A DNA stretch of 10,161 nucleotides from Lachnospiraceae bacterium UBA4317 (GCA_002394525.1 DGUF01000018.1:620-10780); one strand, 5' to 3'. Positions 1 to 7,650 are shown, numbered from the stretch's first letter. The notes: generated by a model from the sequence alone, not told the origin. Numbers and translations: made by a program.

Positions 1-22
1 AGTGCCTGTCCCCTTGTCACAC
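1..22. repeat. Possible edge of a dispersed REP-like repeat
   Basis: Read on the minus strand this stretch contains GTGACAAGGGGACAGGCACT, just downstream of the MATE gene. From memory, related GTGACA...GGGGAC...TGTCAC palindromes are scattered through many clostridial genomes, often near IS200-like (RayT) transposase genes. Only one arm is visible because the window ends here, so the palindrome cannot be confirmed. Confidence 0.3.
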
Positions 23-30
23 CTAAAATT

Positions 31-1416
31 TTATCCCCGGCTCATGGCCTTTTTCCTTATGAAGAGGAAGGCGATGTAGACCGCAGTCCCGGTGATGATC
101 CAGGAGGCCGGGTAGACATAGAGCAGAAAGCCGAAATCCCTGTGCATGGGAAAGAGGGCCAGGACCCAGAAGAGCCGAAAGAGGCAGGTCCCGAACAGGG
201 TGATCAGGGCCGGCGTCAGGGAATAGCCCATGCCCCGCATGGCGGACCCGGTGATCTCGTAGCTGGTGACCATCCACTGGAAAGCCAGGATGTGGGTCAG
301 GCGGATGACGGCAAAGCGGATCACCTCCGGATCTGTCGTGAAGAGGGACAGGGTCACATTTCTGGCCGCGATAAAGGTGAAGTCCAGGGCGGCCGTGATC
401 AGAAAGGTAAAGAGCAGGCCGTACCTGTAGATCTTTTTGCAGCGGTCAAACCTGCCCGCGGCGTAGTTCTGGCTGGTAAAGGTCACGACCGCCTGGTTGA
501 AGGCGTTCACCCCGTAATAGGCGATGATCTCGAAGTTGAGGGCCGCGGCCGATCCCGCCGAGGCATAGGAGCCGAAGCTGTTGACCGCCGACTGGATCAC
601 CGTATTGGACAGGGAAAAGACCACGCCCTGCAGGCCCGCGGGCAGGCCGATCCGGATCATCTGGACCAGGTGCTTTCTGCTCAGCCGCAGCCTGTCGGTC
701 TGCAGGCGGAAGGGATCCTCCTCGTGAAGGAGAAAGAAAAGGACCAGGGAGGAGCTGACCACGTTGGAGGCCACGGTCGCCGACGCGACGCCGATGACAT
801 GCAGGTGGAAGACAATGACCAGTAGGAGGTTGAGGAGGACATTGAGGATGCCGCCGCAGAGCAGGGCGTAGACCGGCCTTTTGCTGTCCCCCTTGCTTCG
901 CAGGATGGCCGACCCGAAGTTGTAGAGCATGATAAAGGGCATGCCCAGAAAATAGATCCGCAGGTAGAGGGAGGCCAGGTCCAGGACGTCCTCCGGCGTA
1001 TTCATCAGCTGCAGGAGGGGTCTGGCGGCGGCCTCGCCCGTAAAGAGCAGGATGACGCCGCTGACCAGGGCGACGGCGATCGAGGTCTGGACCGCGCTCT
1101 GGATCTCCTCGGCCTTTCCCATACCGATCAGGGAGGCGATCAGGACGTTGGCCCCCACCGAAAGCCCCACGAAGAGGCCTATGATCAGGTTGATGACGGC
1201 GGAGTTGCTGCCGACCGCCGCCATGGCCTGGCTGGAGGCGAAGCGCCCGACCACGGCCGTGTCCGCCGCGTTGAAAAGCTGCTGCAGCATGCTGCTGAGC
1301 GCAAGAGGGATCGCAAACATCACGATGGGGCCGGCCAGGGGGCCGTGCAGCATATCCACTGCTCCCTCTCTGCGTCCGCCCGCGCTCTTTTTCTTTATCT
1401 GTTCTGTATCACTCAT
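31..1416 (-). CDS. MATE family efflux transporter
   Basis: This 461-residue protein is very likely a polytopic inner-membrane exporter of the MATE (multidrug and toxic compound extrusion) family, which uses a Na+ or H+ gradient to expel cationic drugs or metabolites. The length is normal for the family. It shows the typical opening GPLAGPIVMFAIPLALSSML followed by QQLFNAADTAVVGRF, the usual first helices of NorM/DinF-type proteins. About twelve hydrophobic segments can be traced, in two halves. The second half opens near IRIGLPAGLQGVVFSLSN, which echoes the start of the first. The chain ends in a short basic tail (FIRKKAMSRG). The ATG at 1416 is preceded by AAGGA at 1428-1432, 11 nt away, a serviceable but loosely spaced ribosome site. 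It follows hydF after a gap of about 120 nt that contains two hairpins, so it may be a separate transcription unit. The substrate cannot be deduced. Confidence 0.93.
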   Translation of the reverse strand: MSDTEQIKKKSAGGRREGAVDMLHGPLAGPIVMFAIPLALSSMLQQLFNAADTAVVGRFASSQAMAAVGSNSAVINLIIGLFVGLSVGANVLIASLIGMGKAEEIQSAVQTSIAVALVSGVILLFTGEAAARPLLQLMNTPEDVLDLASLYLRIYFLGMPFIMLYNFGSAILRSKGDSKRPVYALLCGGILNVLLNLLLVIVFHLHVIGVASATVASNVVSSSLVLFFLLHEEDPFRLQTDRLRLSRKHLVQMIRIGLPAGLQGVVFSLSNTVIQSAVNSFGSYASAGSAAALNFEIIAYYGVNAFNQAVVTFTSQNYAAGRFDRCKKIYRYGLLFTFLITAALDFTFIAARNVTLSLFTTDPEVIRFAVIRLTHILAFQWMVTSYEITGSAMRGMGYSLTPALITLFGTCLFRLFWVLALFPMHRDFGFLLYVYPASWIITGTAVYIAFLFIRKKAMSRG

Positions 1417-1463
1417 GAAGTCTTTTTTCCTTTGTATCAGTATTCCGCTATATCACTATCCCG

Positions 1464-1484
1464 CCCGCAGGAGCGGGGTTTTTT
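1464..1484 (+). terminator. Plus-strand intrinsic terminator-like hairpin with no plus-strand gene
   Basis: CCCGC (1464-1468) and GCGGG (1473-1477) pair around an AGGA tetraloop. Six T residues follow directly on the plus strand (1479-1484). The minus strand has no T run after this hairpin, so as a terminator it points rightward although every gene here is on the minus strand. Confidence 0.5.
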
Positions 1485-1495
1485 GCTTTTCATAG

Positions 1496-1525
1496 AGATC
1501 CCCCGCCGTGGAAGGCGGGGGATCT
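1496..1525 (-). other. Strong perfect hairpin downstream of hydF
   Basis: An inverted repeat of 11 bp (1497-1507 with 1514-1524), extended by one A-T pair, encloses a 6-nt loop. It starts 14 nt after the hydF stop codon. Neither strand has a convincing T run after it, so it is more likely a 3'-end-stabilising or processing structure, or a weak terminator, than a textbook intrinsic terminator. Confidence 0.5.
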
Positions 1526-1538
1526 TCCGCATAAATGA

Positions 1539-2798
1539 TCATTGTTTCAAAAGCTCTGCAAGGTCCGGGAACATGGCGACGCTCCGTCCCAGGATCCCGT
1601 TCATATGGGCGATGGCCGTGCCGTAGTTGGTGACGGGCACGCCCTGGGCCCTGGCCCTGCCGATCCTGCTCTGCATCTCCCGCTCATTGAGCATGCAGCC
1701 GCCGCAGTGGATGACCAGGGCGTAGGGGGTCAGGTCCTCGGGAAATCCTGTCCCCGAGGAGGTCTCGATCCGGATATCCTTGCCGGTCCGTTTTTTGAGC
1801 CAGCGGGGGATCTTGACCGTCCCGATATCGTCGCACTGGCGATGGTGGGTACAGCCCTCCGCGATCAGGACCCGGTCCCCGTCCTTCAGCCTGTCGATCT
1901 GAGCGGCCCCGGTCACAGCTGTCCTCAAAAATCCCTTGTAGCGGGCCATCAGGATGGAAAAGGAGGTCAGGGGAATGGTCTCCGGCACCGCCTTCTGAAC
2001 CTCCGCGAAGGCCTGGCTGTCCGTGATGACCATGGCGGGCGGCTCACGGAGATTGTCCAGACATGCCGTCACGCCCTCCACCTGGGTGCAGAGGACGCTG
2101 CAGCGGGCATCCAGGATATCGCGGATGACCTGCTGCTGGGGCAGGATGAGCCGGCCCTTGGGCGCCGCCTTGTCGATGGGGATGACCAGAATGACCTGGC
2201 TTCCCTCCTCCAGGAGGTCCGATACCAGCCGGGGCTCCTCTCCCCTTTTTGCCTTCCAGGCCCTGTATATGTCGCCGATCCTCTCCTTGAGGTCGCCGAT
2301 TCCCTCGCCGGTCTTCGCGCTGACCGCGAGAACAGCGGCTTCCTTTGGCGCGTCTGCCGCCGTATTGCCGGCTGTCTCCGGGATCCGGACCAGCTGATAG
2401 CCCGGCAGGTCCGCCTTGTTGCAGGCGATCAGGCAGGGGATCTTCCTCTCCGCGAACAGGTCCAGCAGGTCCCGGTCGCAGGCACAGAGGCCCCGCTCCC
2501 CGTCGACGACCAGGACCGCGATGTCGGTCTGGGCCAGGATCTTTCTGGTCTTCTGGACGCGGAGTTCTCCCAGGGCGCCCTCGTCGTCAAAACCGGGTGT
2601 GTCGATGATGACGACCGGGCCCAGGGGCAGAAGCTCCATGGCCTTTTTGACCGGATCGGTCGTCGTTCCCTCCACCTTTGAGACGACCGCCAGATCCTGG
2701 CCGGTCACCGCGTTGACCACGCTGGACTTTCCGGCATTTCTGCGGCCGAAAAAGCCGATGTGGATCCGCTCTCCCGAGGGGGTATCATTGAGGCTCAT
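1539..2798 (-). CDS. hydF: [FeFe]-hydrogenase H-cluster maturation GTPase HydF
   Basis: HydF is the cytoplasmic scaffold on which HydE and HydG build the 2Fe subcluster of [FeFe]-hydrogenase before it is handed to the HydA apoenzyme. At 419 residues it has the normal length. The N-terminal GTPase domain shows the P-loop GRRNAGKS (18-25), a TTTDP switch (45-49), DTPG (66-69) and NKAD (127-130). The C-terminal domain carries the HydF iron-sulfur signature: C316-x-H318, about 45 residues, then H364-C365-x-x-C368. All expected ligands are intact. The ATG at 2798 follows a strong AGGAG at 2807-2811 with 8 nt spacing. FAH lies 100 nt upstream and could share its transcript. hydE, hydG and a hydrogenase gene are not seen in the window, so they are presumably elsewhere. 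Its presence points to an anaerobe with hydrogen metabolism. Confidence 0.96.
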   Translation of the reverse strand: MSLNDTPSGERIHIGFFGRRNAGKSSVVNAVTGQDLAVVSKVEGTTTDPVKKAMELLPLGPVVIIDTPGFDDEGALGELRVQKTRKILAQTDIAVLVVDGERGLCACDRDLLDLFAERKIPCLIACNKADLPGYQLVRIPETAGNTAADAPKEAAVLAVSAKTGEGIGDLKERIGDIYRAWKAKRGEEPRLVSDLLEEGSQVILVIPIDKAAPKGRLILPQQQVIRDILDARCSVLCTQVEGVTACLDNLREPPAMVITDSQAFAEVQKAVPETIPLTSFSILMARYKGFLRTAVTGAAQIDRLKDGDRVLIAEGCTHHRQCDDIGTVKIPRWLKKRTGKDIRIETSSGTGFPEDLTPYALVIHCGGCMLNEREMQSRIGRARAQGVPVTNYGTAIAHMNGILGRSVAMFPDLAELLKQ

Positions 2799-2819
2799 AT
2801 CGTGTTCTCCTTAACTTTA

Positions 2820-2845
2820 AGATTTCTGCAGGCTGCCTGAAATCT
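2820..2845 (-). promoter_or_regulatory. Hairpin just upstream of the hydF ribosome site
   Basis: AGATTTC (2820-2826) pairs perfectly with GAAATCT (2839-2845), and an inner CAGG/CCTG stem extends it. In the minus-strand transcript it ends 8 nt before the AGGAG of hydF, so it could affect ribosome access or mark RNA processing. On the plus strand it is followed by G then five T residues, so it also resembles a weak rightward terminator. Confidence 0.35.
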
Positions 2846-2898
2846 GTTTTTCCTGCATTTACATTTTTTACAACTTCCCGAAGTATCAGGCGCCCGGG

Positions 2899-3852
2899 TC
2901 AGTCCACGATCCTGTTGGTCAGGCTCCCGATCCCCTCGATCCGGCAGGTCACAACATCCCCGGCATGCAGGAATTTGGGCGGGTCAAAGCCCATGCCGAC
3001 GCCGCTGGGGGTGCCTGTGGAAATGATGGTCCCGGCCCTGAGGGTCATGGCCGCGCTCAGCTCGGAGATGATCCTCTCCAGGCCGAAGATCAGCATGTCG
3101 GTCGTGCTGTCCTGGCGCAGCTCACCGTTGACGGTGCTGGAGATCCTGAGCCTGGGGGGCCAGGCGAACTCATCGGCCGTCACGATGCAGGGTCCCATGG
3201 GCGTAAAGCCGTCCAGGCTCTTGCCCAGATACCACTGGGTGTGGCGGGTCTGGAGGTTTCTGGCGCTGATATCATTGAGGATCGTGTAGCCAAAGACGCA
3301 GTCCCTGGCCTCCTCGGGGGAAATCCCCTTCACATCCCTGCCGATGATGACGGCGAGCTCCGCCTCGTAGTCCAGCGAGTCCACCAGGTCCGCGTAGGCC
3401 GGGATGTCCGCCCCGTCGCCGGGCGACCGGAAGGCTCTCTTGGAAAAATAAACCGGATAGCGGTCTCTGGAGACAAAGGAATCGCTGGAATAGGCCGCGG
3501 CCTCCTCCGCGTGCTCGGTGTAATTGAGGCCCAGGCAGATCACGTCCTGCAGGGGGCAGGGAATGGGCGAGAGGATTTCCACGTCGGTCCCGACTGTCAG
3601 ACAGGCCTCGTCCTCCTCAAAATTCGGGTAGATCCGCCTGAGCTCCTCCAGGACCTCCGGCTCGGCCTCCGCGATCAGGGTGTTCATATCCGGATAGGAA
3701 AAGCCGGCCGCCGCCAGGGACAGGACCTTTTTGCCGTCGGCGGAGACAAAGCCGATCTCCTCCAGGGCCTGCAGGCCGAACATCCTGACCAGGTCCGCGG
3801 GACCCTGGTCCATTCCGTCTTGAAAAAGCCTCTTAAATGTCACAAGTCTCAT
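2899..3852 (-). CDS. Fumarylacetoacetate hydrolase (FAH) family protein
   Basis: This 317-residue protein belongs to the metal-dependent FAH superfamily, whose members hydrolyse, decarboxylate or isomerise beta-diketo and oxo-acid substrates in aromatic or sugar-acid catabolism. After an N-terminal region of about 100 residues the FAH fold begins at CLGLNYTEHAEE, with H114 and E117. The metal site is visible as E163 and E165 (DYEAELAVIIG) and D194 (ILNDISARN). The family loops DGFTPMGP (214-221) and STGTPSGVGMG (278-288) are present, as is a C-terminal GDVV...IEGIGSLTNRIV. The catalytic set looks complete, but the substrate cannot be assigned from sequence alone. The reading frame also has a TTG two codons upstream, at 3858. 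I prefer the ATG at 3852, since an in-frame stop lies just beyond and neither start has a well-placed ribosome site. The strong AGGAGG sits 36 nt upstream, beyond a hairpin. Confidence 0.93.
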   Translation of the reverse strand: MRLVTFKRLFQDGMDQGPADLVRMFGLQALEEIGFVSADGKKVLSLAAAGFSYPDMNTLIAEAEPEVLEELRRIYPNFEEDEACLTVGTDVEILSPIPCPLQDVICLGLNYTEHAEEAAAYSSDSFVSRDRYPVYFSKRAFRSPGDGADIPAYADLVDSLDYEAELAVIIGRDVKGISPEEARDCVFGYTILNDISARNLQTRHTQWYLGKSLDGFTPMGPCIVTADEFAWPPRLRISSTVNGELRQDSTTDMLIFGLERIISELSAAMTLRAGTIISTGTPSGVGMGFDPPKFLHAGDVVTCRIEGIGSLTNRIVD

Positions 3853-3862
3853 TTTCAATTCC

Positions 3863-3894
3863 GGATCCGGCTACGCCTGCCGGTCCTTCCTCCT
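3863..3894 (-). promoter_or_regulatory. Distant AGGAGG site followed by a hairpin, upstream of the FAH gene
   Basis: On the minus strand AGGAGG (3889-3894) is followed by a hairpin formed by GGACCGGC (3886-3879) and GCCGGATCC (3871-3863), 8 bp with one bulged A and a 7-nt loop. About 10 nt then lead to the ATG at 3852. If the hairpin folds, it would bring the remote ribosome site to an effective distance of about 12 nt. No start codon lies at a normal distance from this AGGAGG in the FAH frame. Confidence 0.35.
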
Positions 3895-3906
3895 TTCTCT
3901 TTTTTG

Positions 3907-3944
3907 CTGGATATCATCTTTCTTCCTGGATATCATCTTTCTTC
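3907..3944. repeat. Perfect 19-bp tandem duplication upstream of the FAH gene
   Basis: CTGGATATCATCTTTCTTC occurs twice back to back (3907-3925 and 3926-3944). A degraded third start (CAGGACATCA) follows at 3945. It lies 55 to 92 bases upstream of the FAH ATG, where a promoter or operator would be expected. No convincing -35/-10 pair is visible around it. Confidence 0.7.
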
Positions 3945-4005
3945 CAGGACATCAATTGAAAAAGCGGTCTGTTTTATGCCGTATTATGGTTAAACCTGCC
4001 ATCAG

Positions 4006-4045
4006 AAAAGCGATCCTCCGCCTCTAACATGGCGAAGAATCGCTT
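4006..4045 (-). terminator. Intrinsic terminator of the surface-protein gene
   Basis: In the minus-strand RNA the arms 4045-4031 and 4022-4008 form a stem of about 15 bp with two G-U wobbles around an 8-nt loop, followed by UUUUC. This is a textbook rho-independent terminator. It lies about 120 nt after the surface-protein stop codon and ahead of the FAH gene. The rest of the 306-nt gap (3859-4164) holds the 19-bp tandem repeat, the FAH leader hairpin and one further hairpin, with no gene. Confidence 0.8.
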
Positions 4046-4102
4046 ACTTTCAGGCGGACGGGTCTGCATCTTTGCAGCCGCATTCAGTCTGGTTTTCAAT
4101 CT

Positions 4103-4142
4103 CTCTGCGGGCGGGCAGGTCCGTCCCGGCCCGCGCGCAGAG
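4103..4142 (-). other. Long GC-rich hairpin in the 3' untranslated region of the surface-protein gene
   Basis: The arms 4103-4116 and 4129-4142 pair as 7 bp, one mismatch, then 6 bp, around a 12-nt loop. No T run follows on either strand, so it is not an intrinsic terminator itself. It sits between the stop codon and the true terminator at 4006-4045. It could protect the 3' end of the mRNA from exonucleases. Confidence 0.55.
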
Positions 4143-4164
4143 TCTTTTATACATATTTCAGCTG

Positions 4165-7100
4165 TTATGATGCGGCGTTCGTATCATTGCCGTCCTTTTT
4201 TCCGCCCTTTTTCTTGGAACGCTGGATGAGCCAGATCACGACTCCGGCGGCGATCATGACGCCGATCCAGAGAGCGATGTTGGTCGGATCGCCGGTGGCA
4301 GGCCCCTTCTGGCCATTGCCGTTGGCGGAGGAAGTGGTCGAGCCGTTCGTCCTGTTGGCGTTGGATGAGCTGTTGGAGGACGCGCTCTGAATGGTCAGCT
4401 TGGAGGTCGGGTTGTCGCCGTCCTCAAAGCCGTAGGTCAGCGTGTGGGTCCCGATTGCCAGCTTGGACAGGAAATCAGGCTTGAAGGTGATGATCACGCT
4501 GCCGGATTTGGCTGTGTAATAGGACTTTCCAAGAACCTTGCCGTCGACCAGGATGCCCTGGAAATGTTCGAAAGCCTTGTCATTGTTGGTCGTCCTCTTG
4601 AGCTTGATCTCCAGGGACTTGCTGGAGCCCTTGGACCAGGTCAGGGACTCGCCCTTGGTGACCTTGTAGGTGCCCTTCTCCAGCCTGGGGATGACCTCGG
4701 AGACCACCTCGCCGCAGCGCTCGCACTTGTGCTGGCGGACGCCGGTATCATTGAGGGTCGCCTTCTTGGTCACGACCCACTCGCCGAACTTGTGGCCCAG
4801 GGCGTTGATGTTCTCGACTGTCTTGGTCTGGGTCGTGAAAGCACTGTTCTTAAAGGAGGCTGTATATTTGGTCGTTCCCTTGGCTGTGCAGGTCGCGGCC
4901 TTGTCCACTGCAGAAGTCGTTGCAGCTGTCTCAGTCTCCGCTTCAGCAGCATGCTGGGTCGGATAGTTCTTGCAGGTCACCTTGGCCGTCACGGTCTTAT
5001 TGTCAGCGGACCAGGTGTAGGAGGGTTCTCCCCATGTGTGGACCGTGGATTCAAACTGGACCTTGTCCGAAGGAGCGGAGGTGCTGCCGGTGTTGTAGAC
5101 TGTCTCGACATAGTCGTACTTGCTGTCGTTTTTGATGCTGCCGGTGCTGATGGCGCCGGGATAAGGGTAAAGGATGCCGGCCTTGGTGAACTTGATCCTT
5201 GCGGGCTTGTAATCAGCCTTGTAGGACTGCTTTGAGCTGCCGGACTTGCCTGTGCGGGCCGCGAAGGCGATGCCGTCCGCCGCTTGGGCCGCGACCGTGT
5301 AGGTCTTTTCCTTGGAAAGGGAAATGTCTGCCTTTCCGCACAGAACGCCGACCTTGCTGCCCTTGGCCGCCGTGCTCTTGCTGGAGCTGTAGTTGGCGTC
5401 GACATAGAGCCTAGAGTCAGTGATGCTGAGCTTGCCGGAGGTCTTTACACCGTAGACCTTGCCTGATAAGTTATTAAGGAGCAATATCTGTACATTTCCT
5501 GCGTTCGACAAAGTCATATCACCTGCACACTCAATGCCGGTAAATGTTTTAATTTTTGCACTCTTTCCTGCCTGACCAAGTATTTTAATCTCGGCTCCTT
5601 CTACAATCAAATTCTTCCCGGTGTAAATTGCAGCATTTTTTTCAGGAACATATGAGTTGATAGCATTTGCGAATAATTGTGCTCCTTTCTCCAACTTCAT
5701 GGAGTTATGACAATTTACACAAGCACTTAAATCTGCATCATCTTCAAGAATCAGGCCCTTGCAATCAAATCCATTTGAGAACTCTGAATTCTCATTTCCA
5801 TCTTCATCTTCATTTAACTTCAGTGCTACTTCTGCATCAACGACAACATTTGTATTCGTATAAATGCCTTTTTTACCATAGAGTGTTGTCAGGCTTCCAC
5901 CATCTTTGCCTTCTTTAATAGTAACTGTCGGAGTATCTTTAAACATGAAGTTTAAAGCACTTCCAGTAGAATCTCTCACAGAATTCGTAAAATCTATCTC
6001 AATTTTATTATCTCCGACAAGTTCAACTGTATAATCATCAGCTCCTTTACTCTCATCGATCAATAATAGTCCTGTTGCTGGCGAAAGAGCATAATCGAAT
6101 GGCTGAAATACCCCCTCAGAATTATTATAAGTTTTTAAATCAATATTATTAAGGGTTATACATCTTTTTGCTTTGTTGAAAGAAATCTTACCTGTTCCAA
6201 GGTCAGTTTGTTTTTCCAAATCTATTGACCCATCTTTGGAAAGATCCAATGCGTAGTTTGCAATATACAGAACAGGTTTTTTCTTATCTGCGTTTTCAAA
6301 ATTAATAGTAACTTCTTGTGTTTTAATCTCCCCATCGCCAAAATCAAGTTCGCAATAGTATTTCGTATCGCCCTCATCCCCCCTGGTAGAAGGAATTACA
6401 AGCGTTTGAGTAGTAGCAGAGGTACCTTTTAAAGCATATGGCTCGTCCATTGTCTTCTTATCGTAAGCATACCACTGATATGAAGGATTGCCTTCAACAG
6501 ATTCCACAGTAAGACTTACTCCATCAGGATAATATACTTTTTCAGGTTGTACCTTTACACTATATGTTTTTGTTGAAACAGTCAGCTTGGCATGCCTCGT
6601 TGTCTCTTTCTTTCCATCTTTAAAGGTCAGAATACAATAATACTCACCTGCATCATCTTTCTTAGCAGAGTCAATGGTATAGGTGTCCGTATTATTCTTA
6701 AGATCAACCTCTTTTTTATCTTTGACAGCCATCCACTTATAGGTTACGCCTTCTGCTGCCTCATCTATTGCCTCAACTGAAAATGTAGCTTCTTCACCCT
6801 CCAGAACCTTACAATCTTCAGGCTGGGTCTTGATCCTGGTATCGCCCGCCAGCTGAGATCCTTCCTTAACAGACTCGGTATCAGGAACCTCTGCAGCGAT
6901 CTCCTCTGCTGTGTTGGCGGAATTGGCCGCAGCTGCTTTATTCTCAGCAGCGCTCTCCTCTTCCGTGCCCGTTTCAATCAGGCCGGTGCTTTCGGAGCTG
7001 TCCTCAGCGGCAGCTGGTTCAGTCGTGCCTGCATCAGCGGCTTCGCCGGTCTCTGCCTCGGAGGCAGCTTCCTCAGCTGTCTCGTCTACAGAAGCGGTAC

Positions 7101-7650
7101 CGGTTTGAGACTGGCTGGCTTCATCGGGCTGGGAGAGTTCCTCCTGTACAGGGGTCTCAGGGATGACTTTCTCTTCCGGCAGGATTTCTTCCTCCGGCAG
7201 GGTCCCGGGCTCCTCCTGGATCTTCTCCCAGCCGGCATAGACAGTCATGTTGGAGGTCACGATGCCGTCCCAGGGGCTGGTGCAGTCCTTATCTGTATAC
7301 CAGGCAGTAAACGTATAGCCGTCCGCCTCGGGCATTTCCATGGCTCCGTCGGCAAAACTGCCCTCCTCGACTTCCTCCGTATATTTGTCTCCGTGGCCCC
7401 TGAGGTCATAGGTCACGGTATATGTCTTGAGCTCGGGCTCCTCCATCATCTCGGGAGCGCCCTCCTCAAACCCCTCGCCGCCCGCAAAGGGATCCTCCGC
7501 GGCCTGGGCAGGGTCAAAGGATGTAGTCTCTCCGCCCGAGGCGCTCTCGGGGAATTCCGCCCCTGCGGCCATCAGCGGCGCTGAGAGTGCCAGAGTCATG
7601 CTGAGGATGAGGCTTGCAGCAAATACAGCTTTCCGATTCTTCTTCATCAT
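4165..7650 (-). CDS. Large secreted, cell-surface-anchored protein with InlB-like repeat and Ig-like domains
   Basis: This 1161-residue protein is probably a surface adhesin or carbohydrate-interacting protein; the ligand is unknown. Residues 1-31 are a signal peptide (MMKKNRK, then a hydrophobic core). Residues 76-143 match the InlB B-repeat (Flg_new) pattern: YTVTYDLRG...GYTFTAWYTD...VYAGW. An acidic Ala/Glu/Ser/Thr linker runs to about 270. Two Ig-like modules follow (272-359 with W306 and DAGEYYC; 360-451 with W393 and KYYC). Residues 460-830 form a repetitive beta-rich region like beta-helix carbohydrate-binding adhesins. A GHKFGEW...HKCERCGE module lies at 952-981, then another beta-sandwich-like stretch (1000-1090). 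The end has a Ser/Asn linker, GPATGD (1116-1121) resembling a degenerate sortase signal, a membrane helix (about 1125-1143) and a long lysine-rich tail. ATG at 7650 has GAAGG at 7660-7664, 9 nt away. The middle third is AT-rich, unlike the ends. Confidence 0.9.
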   Translation of the reverse strand: MMKKNRKAVFAASLILSMTLALSAPLMAAGAEFPESASGGETTSFDPAQAAEDPFAGGEGFEEGAPEMMEEPELKTYTVTYDLRGHGDKYTEEVEEGSFADGAMEMPEADGYTFTAWYTDKDCTSPWDGIVTSNMTVYAGWEKIQEEPGTLPEEEILPEEKVIPETPVQEELSQPDEASQSQTGTASVDETAEEAASEAETGEAADAGTTEPAAAEDSSESTGLIETGTEEESAAENKAAAANSANTAEEIAAEVPDTESVKEGSQLAGDTRIKTQPEDCKVLEGEEATFSVEAIDEAAEGVTYKWMAVKDKKEVDLKNNTDTYTIDSAKKDDAGEYYCILTFKDGKKETTRHAKLTVSTKTYSVKVQPEKVYYPDGVSLTVESVEGNPSYQWYAYDKKTMDEPYALKGTSATTQTLVIPSTRGDEGDTKYYCELDFGDGEIKTQEVTINFENADKKKPVLYIANYALDLSKDGSIDLEKQTDLGTGKISFNKAKRCITLNNIDLKTYNNSEGVFQPFDYALSPATGLLLIDESKGADDYTVELVGDNKIEIDFTNSVRDSTGSALNFMFKDTPTVTIKEGKDGGSLTTLYGKKGIYTNTNVVVDAEVALKLNEDEDGNENSEFSNGFDCKGLILEDDADLSACVNCHNSMKLEKGAQLFANAINSYVPEKNAAIYTGKNLIVEGAEIKILGQAGKSAKIKTFTGIECAGDMTLSNAGNVQILLLNNLSGKVYGVKTSGKLSITDSRLYVDANYSSSKSTAAKGSKVGVLCGKADISLSKEKTYTVAAQAADGIAFAARTGKSGSSKQSYKADYKPARIKFTKAGILYPYPGAISTGSIKNDSKYDYVETVYNTGSTSAPSDKVQFESTVHTWGEPSYTWSADNKTVTAKVTCKNYPTQHAAEAETETAATTSAVDKAATCTAKGTTKYTASFKNSAFTTQTKTVENINALGHKFGEWVVTKKATLNDTGVRQHKCERCGEVVSEVIPRLEKGTYKVTKGESLTWSKGSSKSLEIKLKRTTNNDKAFEHFQGILVDGKVLGKSYYTAKSGSVIITFKPDFLSKLAIGTHTLTYGFEDGDNPTSKLTIQSASSNSSSNANRTNGSTTSSANGNGQKGPATGDPTNIALWIGVMIAAGVVIWLIQRSKKKGGKKDGNDTNAAS
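5460..6830 (-). other. AT-rich segment inside the surface-protein gene
   Basis: The composition changes sharply inside one intact reading frame. Counting single 60-base lines gives 42 of 60 G+C at 4681-4740 and 31 of 60 at 5401-5460. It falls to 23 of 60 at 5461-5520 and 11 of 60 at 6121-6180, then returns to 33 of 60 at 6841-6900. The segment encodes about residues 274-730, that is both Ig-like modules and most of the beta-rich domain. The upstream boundary coincides with the start of the first Ig module. The simplest reading is acquisition or exchange of the exposed domains from a lower-GC source. Confidence 0.75.

Noticed and set aside
142..825. Long plus-strand reading frame of 227 codons within the MATE gene.
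   Set aside because: It is a GC-rich antisense shadow, strongly charged and glycine/aspartate-rich with no domain. Equally long shadows lie opposite hydF, FAH and the nitrogenase-like genes.
4029..4229. Plus-strand 66-codon frame between the surface-protein gene and the FAH gene.
   Set aside because: Its start lies inside the terminator stem and it runs through the 3' hairpin into the surface-protein gene. No ribosome site was seen.
5706..5721. CVNCH (residues 644-648) in the surface protein matches the CXXCH heme c motif.
   Set aside because: It is a single copy inside a beta-rich domain of a secreted Gram-positive protein, with no cytochrome-like context. Chance occurrence is more likely.
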